64,000 bases of DNA, from the NCBI GenBank assembly GCA_963920635.1, contig OY987305.1, positions 2,118,001-2,182,000 of the forward strand, written 5' to 3'. The notes below the pieces were generated by a model. It saw only the letters and a program-made list of their open reading frames with translations. It had not been told where the DNA came from and did no database searches. Position 1 is the stretch's first letter. Every line of letters begins with the position of its first letter. Of the stretch, positions 44,997-56,924 are shown in pieces. The position numbers and the translations under genes were made by a program. The DNA comes from Pseudeuparius sepicola. Taxonomy: Eukaryota; Arthropoda; Insecta; Coleoptera; Anthribidae.

Positions 44997-45786
44997 TTTT
45001 AAAAAGTTTTTATTTTTAATTTTTTTATATTGTGTTCGCCGAGCAATCCCCAACTAGTAACTGTCAATAACATTGATAAGTTTGAATTTTAGAATTGACG
45101 CGTACTAGTTGTACCTGGGGTTACACTTCAATTTTTATAAAAAAATTGAGATATAAAGGCAAATATATTTTTTCCTATTTTTATAACTATTTTAAAAAAT
45201 AAGAGGTACGCCACTGCTTTGTAATCGTTAGCACCAGATCTGTCACCCGAACTGTAAACATTATTTTTTTTATTATGGGAACAAACTTGCCAAAACAAAG
45301 CCAGTTCTAGGTTTTTTATTTTTCTGAGAAACTATACCGTTTTTTACCTATTTTTTTATGTTCATATAAAAATATAAACTCGGACCGAGTTATTTACATT
45401 ACGGGTCAACTTGATGTCCTAGATATAAATAAACAAAATGTCTGTATATCGACGTGAATGCCTCGCAGGAATGTAATTATTGTAATAAACGTCGAACTTC
45501 TAATACGTATGTTTGTCATTGTGCATGTGTACTCAAAGGATAACAGAATTATTAGGAAATATCTAGACAATTTGCATTCCATAGAGGCAGCATAATGCAT
45601 GGGAATGTAACTCAAACAATACAAACGCTAGATTTGCAGAGGGCGCCACAATACACCCACAATAAAGCATAGGTACGTCCATAGAGAATAGACAGGTTAG
45701 ATTTGGAATAATTATAAAATTAGGTCAAGTGGTTTTGGAAAATACTGGACACTCATTGCCTTATCAACTGTTGAACTACTGCTCTA
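44997..45786. other. unassigned sequence
   Basis: Contains a TACGCCACTG segment near 45208 resembling one hAT-type end; nothing else recognised. Confidence 0.35.
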
Positions 45787-46115
45787 TCAGTGGAGGTTCG
45801 TGAGTATTTAAACAGGTGGGGCCAAATATCGGAAGACATTTTAAAAATCAATGTGCGTAACTAAACCGGAGTGAAATTAGCAGCCGATTTTCTGGCAGCA
45901 AAAAGTTTTCCTCGCCCTTCCTTATTTCTATAGATTTATTTTGATAAAACCTTCTAAGCAGATTTAACTGGAAAATAAAGAAATATTAATCAAAAAATAA
46001 ACCTTGAAATTTTTGGTTGCCAGAAAATTGGCTGCTAAGTTCACACCGCCTAACTGATACAGGAAAACTTACCAAAAATTTCCAGTAGCATTTATTTCTA
46101 TGGGCATCTGACGTC

Positions 46116-46385
46116 TCAGAAAAAATTAAAATCAGATACCATCACAAAATGTAAAGTATTAAAGTTAGATTTAAACGAGTTTTTGAAATGAACCAATTTG
46201 CTTTTGAATAAATAACCAGAGAAATAACACAAACTGAGACACCATTTTAAAAGTTCACCTTGGTTGTCAGAAATGTTTGAGTAAATGTAAAAGTATATTC
46301 GCACTAATTCTCGAAAAATGGCCTTATTTTCGGAAGCCTCTGCCTCATTGTGTCCTCTTAGTGCCAATTCGAAAGCCCCACAAAA
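46116..46385 (-). pseudogene. hAT (ZMYM1-like) transposase internal fragment
   Basis: The minus-strand frame reads FELALRGHNEAEASENKAIF followed by RELV. This is a hallmark segment of ZMYM1-like hAT proteins, where it precedes the catalytic core. Beyond about 30 residues the frame no longer resembles the family. The catalytic region and C-terminus are absent. Confidence 0.75.
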
Positions 46386-46674
46386 ACGAACGCAGTTAAT
46401 TATTTGATTTAAAACGTACCTATTTTTCTGCTCATTATGTTGCAGTGTATCGGGATATTTAGCTGATTTTAGCTGCGTTTTTTTTACCCAGCGTACTAGA
46501 ATAAAAAATGTTATTCATGTGTACCTTTCGATTTTTCGTGTCTTCATTTTATCCCAAATATGCACAACATCGTTGGTTCCCTTTTTTTTGACCAAGTTTC
46601 TTCACCGCCGAACAAAACACATACAAAACAAAACAACTTGTTTGTTTCTTCACACCCGCAGAAACAATTATTTT

Positions 46675-46866
46675 TTAAGTAGACACTTTTGTTGAATTTA
46701 CGTGATCGCGTTTTTTGTCCGTTTGATTTTTCTCTATAGTCAAATCGGGTAAAGGTTTGCCCAACTCTTTAATTTGCAGTTTTTGCTTGAATTCCATTGA
46801 CGAAAACAAATTTCTTGATAAAAAACTTACACTGTTCATTTTGAAAACGTTAAATTTTATAAACAA
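46675..46866 (-). pseudogene. hAT (ZMYM1-like) transposase N-terminal fragment
   Basis: The minus-strand frame contains KELGKPLPDLTIEKNQTDKK, matching the segment just before the TTF-type zinc finger of ZMYM1-like hAT transposases. The zinc finger itself is not present; the frame stops at 46675. It lies upstream, in transcription order, of the 46116-46385 fragment, so both come from one decayed element. Confidence 0.65.
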
Positions 46867-47275
46867 ACTACTTAACTAGCCCAATCAACTATGAAAAATA
46901 AGCACCACGTTTTGTCCGCAAGCGAAAGCCAAATATACAACAAAACATATATGATCGGAGCCTGGCCCGAAGAATCGCTGTTTATGGGCATTTAACTCAA
47001 TGTACATTCCCAATTATTGCCGATCTCACTTCTACTTTCGCCGGACCGCTTTCGGTCTCTCTCTACAATGCTGTCCAAATGGAAGGTGGCTCGGGTATAG
47101 CGCAGCGCCGTCGCGAGTTGGGCGCGGCGTTGCCACTTTCGCCGTTGCCAGTTCGCACGGTAAGTAAATATCAGGAAGTTTACTTTAGGAGTGCAAAACT
47201 GTTAATACGAATTTGTGTGAACTAGGGTCGATGACGGGGCATGGTCGGGGACCATGGCACCCTGGCCCCACTGCA

Positions 47276-48520
47276 CGAGCAGCTCTATACTAACGTAACC
47301 CGATGTGACCGAACCTAAAAGTGTTCTGTGCGGATCCACGCGTTTTTTGGTCAAGGAAAACTCTGGAGAAATAATTCGAGTGGCATATACACGCTTTAGG
47401 GTCTTTATGGTGCTTTTATCAAGGGACTTTGTGTGAATAATTGAAAAGACGCATCTTAAGGATACTACTAGCCGGTCAGGTGTAGTTTTAGAGATTTTCT
47501 TGTCCGAATTTTCTGTAAATATCGAAGGTCATTAATAGTCAGTTAAAACGATATTAAGAGGAAAATGGTGGTCCGCGGGCGATTCTTCTCGGCGTGAAAT
47601 TCTCACGGTTAGCCCTCAATTTGAATGGGGCCTTATGTCGGATATTAAGCCGTCGGAATTGCGGAAACGGCGGCGGTCTTAATTTGGAAATTTAATTTAG
47701 GATTTTGATTGCTTCCAGAAACCTGCCGCTTCTTAAATAAACACAACCATCGAACCGGGATTTGTCCTTTCAGTAAATAAGTTATCGCGGACCGCGGATT
47801 GGATTTCGCATCTTAAACCCCCGGAGTTTTCTAGCCGCACCCCGGTTCCCGTAATTAGAGAAGTTCTCGGAATAGGTGGAATCAGCTGGCACACGAATCT
47901 AACGGAGGTTAGCTCTAACAATCACACTGGATATCGAATTAAAACCCCCTCAGGGACTAAACAGCCCAAATTTGGTTGATAAGGAACTTATAGACGTGGG
48001 GCAACTAGCTGGGAGTCTGACTGCTCTCCCCAGGCGAAGATAGGAAATATGGTTCGGAAATAACATATACAATGTCACCAGTAAAGTGGGAATTTTTCGA
48101 CTCTTTTTAAAACTGCCGACATTCTAATTCTGGCGAGCCTCGTATTGGGAAATTAAAACGCGGCCGGGCAAAAAATTGGGAAATTAATAATAAACACGGA
48201 AACAATTGCTACGTTTCGCTGCCTCCTTCCCGATTCTGGTTTTCTTTTTCGCTTTTGTTTCATTCGCGGTTCCTAAAACGATACCACGGTCTAAACACGC
48301 AGCTCGGCTCGCCTCGATTGAACAACGAACACTTAGGAAATGGAAGGTTTTATCTGGACGATTATTTTTTACGGAGTTTTGTCTCAACATATTTCCCTGA
48401 ATATAGAGATATTTAAATAGCGAGGGAGTAAAAACAGAGTATTAGGTAACCTAAAAAATATCTTAAACAGCACAGGAGTTATTACTTAATAAAATTCGTT
48501 TTTTGAAATTCTTTGAAATA
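47276..48520. other. unassigned unique sequence
   Basis: No recognisable gene; the openings on both strands at 48184-48400 are mutually overlapping and the plus-strand one lacks an ATG. Confidence 0.4.
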
Positions 48521-48620
48521 TTAACACCCTGTATTTTGCAATGAAAAATGTCATGAGAAAAGTGACATAATTATTTTGGCAATATCTAGATCGACCAACT
48601 TTTTAGCAATACCCTGTATA
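48521..48620. repeat. two orphan CCCTGTA element ends
   Basis: TTAACACCCTGTATTT (48521-48536) and AGCAATACCCTGTATA (48605-48620) are right-end-like and lie about 85 bp apart, with no matching left ends. Confidence 0.45.
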
Positions 48621-48835
48621 TCTTTAAACGGAGCCACATAATGTTGTTGTTGGTCCCATGGTAACCCTGAAGGAGAAAGGAAAGAAAGCAAAATCTTAGC
48701 TTTTGTTAAGCGAAAATGACTTTTCTTATCCCACACATATAGTTCAGTTTTCATGGTTTTAAACAAGCGAGAAAGTATCACTTTTCCCGGCTATCCGAGA
48801 AAAACATTTTATTTTCTTAAAATCGGCACACGAGT

Positions 48836-48896
48836 GAATTCCACATGAGTCAAAAAAAGTTGAACTTCAGTGCCTTGGTTCATAAATAACTATTAC
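48836..48896 (-). repeat. 60-bp dispersed repeat, copy 1
   Basis: Its complement contains AATAGTTATTTATG, AAGGCACTGAAGTTCAACTT and GACTCATGTGGAATT, matching 53363-53417 with a few mismatches. Flanks do not match. Confidence 0.65.
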
Positions 48897-50348
48897 TTGC
48901 AAACAGTGTTTGGTTAAATAACCCGTTATATAAAAGCCAGACTGTGAAATTAATATGAGAAGAAGAAGAAGACAAACTGAACCTAACCCATGTTCTTTGT
49001 ACTGTGATCTAATAGTATCAACAACACTATTATTAACCGAAATTTTTAGGATGTGTGGGATAAAAATTATTGTGTTTGCCACGTCAGTAAAGTCATTTTT
49101 ACCTGTGTACTTTTTCCTTCCTTCCGTAAAACACGAACTTTAGTAAAATAAAGCCCGTTTCCAAACGTTTAGATTTAAAGTTGCGTAATTTCGCAATTGC
49201 CAGTTTCCCATTATAGTAATGGTCCCTTTTCAAAGTCAACTGCTGGCGTCATGTTTTTTTATGGAGCGGGCCGGCGAGGCCTACCATTGAGGCTGGATTG
49301 CTTGCAAAAAACCAATTATAAAAAGGATTGTGGTTATTATCGTTACGGCCTTGACGTTTTTATAAAGCCCAAGGGTCACTAGCTTCATCTCGTAAACGTA
49401 GCAGAAAAATAATACAATGAACATTTGTGTTTGTCGTAAAAAATTCCTGCGGATATTTCCCCAGTTTTATGATGAAAAAATATGAAATGCACGCCAAAAA
49501 AATGTTAAAATGAATGAGAAAAGTTAAAGTAGATAATTTGGCGTGAGAATATAGACCTGGGAGATGAGGGAGGCGCGGTCCGACTCGCTCTGTTAGGCAT
49601 GATTCAAGATGCAGGGGCGGCACAATTGGATTGGAATAATCCAAATTTTATTACATCATATCCCTTGGCCATTCACCAGTGTATCTTCTAAATTTGTGGA
49701 AAACAACGAACCTGTTTCCTGTGTCACTTCTTCTTCACATTTATTTCGTGGTTTTCTGGATTCAACACCAACCTAACTTGTTCTTGTTCGTGTTTAATAT
49801 GTTTTGTGGAATTTAGGCTCTGGTACTAGCAGCTTTGATACTAGATGGCGCCACTGGTTGTTTTCTCACCTCCAAGTGCAAGTTACACTATTATAACTGC
49901 TACCGTTTCGGTTTGAGTCGTTCGAGAGGGTTATGGCTGCCTTGGTGAAGCTAATAAGGGGAAACCAGCTGTCGTAGTCTACCTTCTCGAACGATTCAAA
50001 TATGGAAACACCGGCACATCCATTAGAACTTACATGTTGGTATGATATTACCAGTTGCCGAAGTTTATAGTCCCATGAAGCCACTAACTTTCTTTTTGTA
50101 AAAATCTATTGGGGACGCGAAATTTTATCATCTTTTTATACTAATTTTCTTGAATTAATTATAAATTTTTCCCGGCGCTACTGGCAAATGCCTCGGCCCC
50201 ATCGTACTGGATTTTTACTCCTACTAATATGGGGACACGTTGACGTCAAAAAACGTTAACCCACGTGCCAGGGACGTCAGTTATCCATCAGGAAAGATTA
50301 GGACAAACCGCAGAAAACATGGAGACTGACTCAGGAAACTTTGACATA
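48897..50348. other. unassigned sequence
   Basis: No recognised gene or repeat; openings on both strands show no family resemblance. Confidence 0.4.
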
Positions 50349-51038
50349 TCCTGGACTTGATGCGGGTATTTTAAAGTTGGCAACAAAAATAGAAAACACC
50401 TACTCCCCTTTGTGGTTAACGCACTGTCAACCCTGTAAATCGATCGATTTTGTATAATTTTAGATTAGTTGATATTGGAAGTCGAAAGTATTATTATCTC
50501 TGGACCCTGCTTTCAATCAACAATAATTTATTAGATACGATTATTTACCTCAAAAATAAACCACCCTTTACCCTTGAAACCTGAAGTATATTAATCGGGT
50601 CTCTTAAATATTTAACTCGCTAAAATATTTGATAAATTATGAATTGATAATTGGTTTCCCCACGTACATATTTATAATTTATCATGGCAAATTTCCGTCT
50701 AGGCTTTATGAATGCCTCGGTGTAAAACACGTTAAACCCTTATTTGTGATGGATTAGGGTAAAAGCTTACGTAGGAGACGAACTCGGAACATTTGTGACA
50801 ATCGTCAAAGGACTTGCTTAATCCTTGTATCCTACTCAGATGGTACCTACCGAGAAATTCTAATAAAACTGTAAGATACAGTTTCATTATTTAATTTCAT
50901 TTCTTCTATATGTACATACTTCGTTACTTATTGTATCTTCCCCAGTTATTTTTTTCTTCTAGGTTCTATTCGTAAATAGTGCAGAAATCAGTTATGTATG
51001 AGTGACGTCATGAATCGTGTTCAAAAGTATTTTTTCAA

Positions 51039-51100
51039 AGTGACATCGTGAGAGCGCGGAACTTTAGAACGAGGGGTTGTTGGTTCGATCCCCAGCGCAG
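51039..51100 (+). other. tRNA-like segment (second copy)
   Basis: Identical to the segment at 15618-15679, including GGTTCGATCCCCAGCGCAG. Confidence 0.55.
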
Positions 51101-51354
51101 TAACTGCCTTTTTTAATTTTCATGTGAGCGTATCGTCCAGAGATATACTAATAAGTCCGGGCACTCGGCCTTGTGTAAACAAACGTTTCCCTCTTGCCCT
51201 CTCCCGCTCCCCTCCTCATCGAGCCGATCGATATCTTATAATATCTATAAGAAAATAAGCTGTACACAATGTAGCTGAGAGCGGTTCGTTCGCATTCTAC
51301 AGGGTGCGCGCAAAATATTGCCGCAAAATATTACCGACCGACTGTGTTGTAGTG

Positions 51355-51745
51355 ATGCCTAGTAACGCTTTTTACTGCAGTGCGGATGGCTGTAAAACCA
51401 GTTCAAAAGACTATATTACCTTTTTTTAATTTCCTTAAGACCCTGAAAGGTAAGATTGAGTTTGAGGTACCTACCTACAAAAATTAAGACATTTTTATGT
51501 GACATTTGAATACTTAGGTATTAATTGAATAATAATATAGATATAATATTAAAATACTGAAAATTTGAAGGTGCCAGCAATGGAAGAATGCCTTAGGGTT
51601 CATCGGAGAACCTAAATTTACGATTATTCCACCTGAAGAATTTGCAAGGCACATTTTGATGATCAGTCATTCACTTCGTCCGAAAAACGTTTAGTAAAAA
51701 CTGCTATCTCCTCGGCTGTCCCATTAAGATTATTGCCAGAAGCTA
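51355..51745 (+). pseudogene. two-exon THAP zinc-finger remnant (copy 2)
   Basis: Exon 1 (51355-51449) begins with an ATG and has the YCSADGCKTSSKDYITFF segment, then two stop codons where the best copy has serine and lysine (FFSFPKD). Exon 2 (51571-51745) keeps CQQWKNALGF-like sequence but has a ~19-bp deletion before TTTGCAAGGCACATTTTGAT that shifts the frame ahead of the final C-x2-H. Splice signals at the first intron are intact. Confidence 0.72.
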
Positions 51746-52302
51746 GGTACGTATGCGTAATATTTTGTTCTGTATTGTTTATGTCAATTTAAATATCAAA
51801 ATATTTACTACAGGATGAAACAGTCGATATGATTAGTTTAACTCTTTGTCGTTAAATATTTATTTGTTATTTATATTTTTGTCTGCTATATGTTTTGTTA
51901 GGCTTTATTAAAAATGAACGTAAAACATAAAAAATTGCATTTTTATTCATGTTCCAACCAAAGTCTACAGATATACCTACTAATTATGTAGATTCTGGTA
52001 ATGCTACCTTTTATTTTAATTTAACTGTACCTACCAAAAACTAACGGTACACTTACCTACATAAATAATGTTGTTCCAAAGTCTACAAATAGGTATACTA
52101 ATATTTGTAGACTTTGGTACATAATGGAAAGTCAATATGAACCTGCCCCCGTATAACTAGCTTGACGGCGATTTCGTTTAGTCGCCCTCGTAAATGCGAA
52201 GCGTGCGAGGTGACGCTGATTTACGACCGGCCGCAAAAAATTGTCGGCTTTTCCGAGAGATCAAAGAAGTGGGCTGACTTTAGTATTTCTAGACTTTGGT
52301 CA

Positions 52303-53068
52303 AAGTCTAGAAATACGTATCGTGTTGGATTATCTGTGCCAAGTATAAATGTAATAAAATGGACCAAATTTAGGTCGAAACGGCCTTCGCTCGGAACGGA
52401 ATTAAGTATTAAACATATTTGTGATTAAACGTAGCCACCACCAGCAGCTGGCCTCGTTTTATTTCAATAAAACTACATTTTAATACCAACGGAACTAAAA
52501 CGGAACACTCGTAATTCTAATCCTGAGAGTAGAATAAATCCAACTGCAGCCACGAAAACTGTAATTTCGTAATACCCGAAAATGATTTACATTCCCTGAT
52601 TCTTGAAACGTATATAGCAGATTCGTTTTGGATTAAATTTGTGATAATTAGAGATTAAATCAAAGTTGCCTTAGTGGGATTTTTTCTAACTTCATAAAGT
52701 TCTTGGAGAAAATTTTATTAGGTAAATAAGACTCGCTTGAGGAATGACCGCTCGATTAGATCTACTACAATTAAACTTACTAATCTGACACGATACAGAG
52801 AAATAAAAGAAAACAAATATCCCAGTTAAAGGTATTTGCACGCCTCGCTTCGTTTCTACCTTCGAGATGTATAGACACTTTAAATGGAAATTTTTTAAAA
52901 CTACTTTCTAAATGTATAGTTCTCCGGGGTTTAGCTTGCAAAACATCTCAGTTCATAGCTTCGTTATACCTGGTTGTTTTGCTTTGAAATTCAGAACAAG
53001 GATCTGGATTAGATTTACCAATATCACGTATTATTAGATGAATCAGATAAATCCTTTATTTTGTTTGC
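52303..53068. other. unassigned sequence
   Basis: Nothing recognised. Confidence 0.4.
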
Positions 53069-53070
53069 TA

Positions 53071-53257
53071 CAGGGTTATTCACATAACATTATACCCCCT
53101 TTACCTTTTTTGTTTTTAATTTTGAAAAAAAAAACGTAAATATGATATTGTATAAAATTTTCTTGAGATTTTAGGTATGTATTAAAAAAAACAAATGAAT
53201 TATGCGTTTCGGAGATCTAGACAAAACTTATGTTTTTTTTTTAGATGCAACACCCTG
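53071..53257 (+). mobile_element. 187-bp MITE derived from the DUF4817/DDE_3 element
   Basis: Ends TA-CAGGGTTATTCACATAACA and GCAACACCCTG-TA. Its left ~110 bp align with 61550-61660 (TACCCCCTT..ACCTTTTT, AAAATTTTC, then ATGTATT at the position of the transposase start codon). It is an internal deletion of the element whose transposase lies at the right edge of this window. Confidence 0.75.
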
Positions 53258-53362
53258 TATATTTCTCGATTTTCCATAAGCTATATTTTATTTTTTCTGT
53301 CATTTTAGTCTTAATAAAATACATATTTTTGGATGGAACGTGATACTTTATTATGAATTAAT

Positions 53363-53417
53363 AGTTATTTATGTACGAAGGCACTGAAGTTCAACTTTTT
53401 ATGACTCATGTGGAATT
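53363..53417 (+). repeat. 60-bp dispersed repeat, copy 2
   Basis: Plus-orientation match of 48836-48896 (AAGGCACTGAAGTTCAACTT, GACTCATGTGGAATTT). Confidence 0.65.
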
Positions 53418-53526
53418 TAGTTGCCGAGGCCTCTGGCCGAGGCAAATAACCATAAACCACCGAGGTACATATTATATTTTTTTGGAATCGGAAAAAATGT
53501 TTTATTAGGCAAGAAAATAATCATAA

Positions 53527-53581
53527 GGGATCACCCGTCCATGAACCAACCGCGCGCGGCGTTGCTTGACTTTGATGATCG
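53527..53581 (-). other. 5S rRNA-like fragment (pseudogene or SINE3 head)
   Basis: On the minus strand GATCATCAAAGTCAAGCAAC, then GCCG-CGCGCGGTTGGTTCAT and GGACGGGTGATCCC, follows the 5S rRNA internal control region from box A to box C (the usual GATCACCGAAGTCAAGCAAC ... GGTTAGTACTTGGATGGGTG). The 5' third of 5S and its 3' end are not recognisable. A 145-codon minus-strand opening runs through it but is incidental. Confidence 0.6.
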
Positions 53582-53969
53582 CTCTACCTAGGTCAAGTAT
53601 GATAAGACACGGCGCCTTTGAACAGAAAAACCAAACTACTCCTTCTTGTGCAACCTCCATAACAAATCTATTGATATTCAAACCTACTAAAATATTTATA
53701 CTGAAAGATTGCGCTGCTATAGGTAACAATTTCGCAATGTGTATACGAAAAGTTAAATGGGCCTTTTGTGGCCGGGTTTTGAATATTTGGTCACTTGACG
53801 GTCGATGGCTCCGCGTCTGACGTTTGATGTTTACATCTCGCCAAGGCCTAATTGTTGATAAAATCGTACAATAATGGGCTACTTCAGTGCCGATTTCTGA
53901 GCTTTTAATGACGATTTTGGGACACTTTACTGCCGATTTCAAGAAAAATAAATTATAGAAGGTGTTATG

Positions 53970-54639
53970 CAGGGTGAGTCAGAATGTATAGTAAATACTT
54001 TAAAGGGGTGTTCGGCAGGTGGTTTTAAAGGGCGTCTTTCATATAAAATTTTTCGATTTGGGCTTTCCTTGGCAAGTTATTCGGGTAAAAATTATTATTT
54101 TTTATTTATATCTCAATAACGGCGCCACTTAAAAATTGGAAATTTGGTATTTGTTATCTACTTACTGGAAGACGCCTTAGGGTAGTTTAGCCATTTACAC
54201 AGTGCCCTAAAAAATTATAAAAACTAACATTATTACCTATTATTTTTTTTGCTCAAACTTTTTTGAGGTTATCTTTTTGATCTTGCAGGTCCATCATTTC
54301 AGTGTATCTTTTCATTTTACAACAAAAGTGTGCGTTGAAATTGGCAAAACGTGCCCCAAAATACCTGTTAACTTCAACATTCGAAACATAAAATTTTTAC
54401 CTACCGCTTTCAAACGTTACAGATCGACGGTCCATTCAAAATAAGGAAAAAAATACCAATTGGACATTGGTCAAAACAGCATTGGTTTTCTTGAAAAATA
54501 GGGTGTTCAAATTTTGTGAAATTCAATCCCTTCCATTTTGAAAGCTAACACGTTTTGTTCATAAGAATTTTTTTCTCAGTTTAAATGGTACAGTCGAGGT
54601 GTAAGTTAATTGGGGTAGCATGTTATATCAATAACCCTG
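53970..54639. mobile_element. TACAGGGTGAGTCAGAATG-type element
   Basis: Left end CAGGGTGAGTCAGAATG preceded by TG in place of TA; right end ATCAATAACCCTG-TA. The interior is AT-rich and not clearly palindromic. No transposase visible. Confidence 0.6.
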
Positions 54640-54641
54640 TA

Positions 54642-55034
54642 CAAAGTTTGCAATGTAGATCAAATCTGAACGAAGCCCCTGTAAGTAATTAAAAACTAGG
54701 GCTAGCCGTGGTCGCGCAAACTACTTGATAAAGTAGTGATAAACAAAGGCCCTAAGTATTCGCTGTTTCTGCGAGAGCAAATAATTAATTACTGAAATGT
54801 GTATAAAGGCAGTAAAGAATTAACCGTCGCTGCATTTTAAGAGCCCAGTCATAGGCGGCCAAATTTATCGTGGACAATGCTGAACGTCCTTTGAAGACTG
54901 CTCAAAGAGAGGGGCATGTAAAGATTCCCGCTTCTTTCGGAATTTATTGCTGTGGGTAACGAATTCTGCTATTTTGCGCTGCGTTGTCGGGCTTATTTAT
55001 TAGCTGGCGAACGAATCGGATCTGCAGATATAAT
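54642..55034. other. unassigned sequence
   Basis: Nothing recognised. Confidence 0.4.
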
Positions 55035-56133
55035 AGGCCAGGGAAATTACCGTAAAAAATGACGAAACCTAGACAAAATTCACAACCGCATCACAAAATA
55101 TTGGTAATAAAATAAATGAACGCCAGAATTGGTTTTTATACAAAATAAACATACGCGTGTGGGCGTTTTTTAGAAAAATACATTTTCTTGTTGTAATAAA
55201 GACGGCATAAATATTAACTGCGAATTTTAAGCTGCATTTATTAGTAAGTAAGGTATATAAATTTGAGATTGATAAATTAAACAGATTACGTTTGCGCAAG
55301 TATCCGAATGATGTAAAAATGACATTTTGCGTAATATTTTGTTGGGCAAAAATATTAACTGCATTTTTATTATTTATAATTACCTTAAAAATGAAGTATT
55401 AAGAGTTTGTTTTGAAATTAAACATATTGTTTCGCCGGAAATCGCATTTTAAAGAAATTTTAAGCTGTCTTTGACAGCAAAATTATTAACTGGCTGATTT
55501 TTGTTAGGTACCTAGACTTTGTAAGTGGATACTAAATTTTTTGAAATTAAACAAAAATTGGTAACGGAAGTATACAAATGACAGTTATGACCTACAAGGG
55601 CCCTAAATAAATGTTTAATTTCGCTATATGTGATTTAATATAGTTATATTGTAAAAAGTTAAACAAACAAAAAACAGTTAATATTTTTGCCTATTCTATA
55701 CCAATGAGAAGTGACAGCTGACGTACATGCGGCTCAGATAAATGTTTAATTTTGTATAAGTTACATTCTATTTGTAAAAGGGAATGATCATCTGCAATAA
55801 AAACGTAGTTAATATTTTTGCCTTTTGCCGAAATAGAAAATTATCCGATTTTTATCTCTCCTTGTCGATCTAAGTTACTTCCATATTCTTAAAATGTTTA
55901 ATTTCTTAATACATGTTAGCAAGGGAAGTTTTTTTACCTAAAGACTCTAAAAAATCCAGTTAACATTTTTGCTCGAAATTTCTAACAAAAAATAGGTGTT
56001 TTTTGAGGTAACTCAAGGTTCCCTTTTTCCAAAATGTTTAATTTTTGGTTTCTACCAACTTATAACTTTGATATGGTAAAACAAAATTGCAGTTAATATT
56101 TTTGTCTAGGTCAAATTCTATTTTCCCTGGCCT
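55035..56133. mobile_element. foldback made of inverted ~130-bp tandem repeats
   Basis: Ends AGGCCAGGGAAA (55035-55046) and TTTCCCTGGCCT (56122-56133), each followed inward by a CCTAGACAAAA-type segment. The left half has three units containing GCAAAAATATTAACTG (about 55207, 55344, 55475); the right half has four in the opposite sense, CAGTTAATATTTTTGC (about 55672, 55804, 55955, 56088). Spacing is 131-151 bp, and a TGTTTAATTT motif sits in every unit. The mirror axis is near 55580. It resembles the design of Drosophila FB elements but has no recognisable coding core. The target duplication is unclear. Confidence 0.75.
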
Positions 56134-56484
56134 GATAGGTGTCCTTTTGTTGCTGCTATTTAAATTGCAATGGATTATTCAAAACTGCCAGCGCTGTTGC
56201 CACGTTGAACCTCTCGAAAAGAAAATTTGGCAACGCCCTATTTCTTGGGCTGAATTTTGTATTATAACCACATCAAAAGAATCTAAGGGACAAGGATAAA
56301 AATTACGAAATAAAACACAATTTCCTGCCATATTTGTTTATATTATAGCTGTATTCTAAATAGACTTATATGTGTCAAAATTCATAAAAGAATTATAAGA
56401 AATTCTTCAAACTTACATAGTTTCAGAAAAAAAATATGCAGGTTTTTGCAAAACATAATTAACAACAATAAAACAACATTAAAT
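56134..56484. other. unassigned sequence
   Basis: Nothing recognised. Confidence 0.35.
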
Positions 56485-56924
56485 AATAATTAATACAGAG
56501 GATTACTACCACCACTGTTAACAACCGCTCTACATCTACGAGGCATACTTAGAATTAGGTTGTCAATGCCATGTTGTTCGATGGCGTTCCATTCATTTGA
56601 AAGGCACTCGAATAGTTCTTGGTCAGTTTGAAACACAATATTTTGCATCAAAAGTCTTCGCCCGAGTATATCTCATAAGTGTGCTCGATGGGATTAAGGT
56701 CAGAAGATTGAGAAGGCCAAGGAAAAACATTAATTTCATTCTCTCAGCATACGGAACAATAGGCCGAAGAATAATGTTTTGATAATCATTGGAATTCAGA
56801 TACCGCTAAAACCAAACGAGATTAGTTCTTCCGCCGATGTTGATACCGCCCCATACCATGATCGTACCTCCTCGAAAGCAAGGCCTACTATAAACACAGG
56901 CCCTGGCGCACAAAAATCACGTGA
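56485..56924 (-). pseudogene. Tc1-like transposase, C-terminal half
   Basis: The minus-strand translation reads GGTIMVWGGINIGGRTNLVW, then NDYQNIILRPIVPYAERM, SSDLNPIEHTYEIYS and ECLSNEWNAIEQHG, closing with IDNLILSMPRRCRAVVN. These are the successive landmarks of a Tc1 transposase (WGG core, DLNPIE block before the last acidic residue, SMPRRCRAV terminus). Stops and frameshifts occur between blocks. Its N-terminal half lies at 57988-58555, separated by an insertion. Confidence 0.85.

Larger units (their letters stand above)
45787..47275 (-). mobile_element. ZMYM1-type hAT remnant, CAGTGG ends
   Basis: Left terminus CAGTGGAGGTTCGTGAG at 45787. The best candidate right terminus is the complement of CAGTGGGGCCAGGGTGCC at about 47255-47275. 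Two minus-strand transposase fragments lie inside in the right order (N-terminal part at higher coordinates). The segment at 46870-47250 would be its leader and promoter. The two flanks share CTCTAT but not a clean 8-bp duplication, so the right boundary is uncertain. Confidence 0.55.
50349..52302 (+). mobile_element. THAP-domain repeat, copy 2
   Basis: Collinear with 14927-16890. The 5' boundary is sharp (match begins at CTTGATGCGGGTATTTTAAA); sequence upstream is unrelated to that of copy 1, so this is dispersal and not a large segmental duplication. The 3' end runs into a palindrome, TTTCTAGACTTTG-GT-CAAAGTCTAGAAA (52288-52315), not present in copy 1. Confidence 0.8.

Noticed and set aside
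48206..48400. Opening with a signal-peptide-like hydrophobic start
   Set aside because: It begins with TTG, not ATG, overlaps an equally long opening on the other strand, and matches no known family.
53505..53942. 145-codon minus-strand opening
   Set aside because: Its C-terminal part is the 5S-like sequence read as protein; the rest shows no domain.
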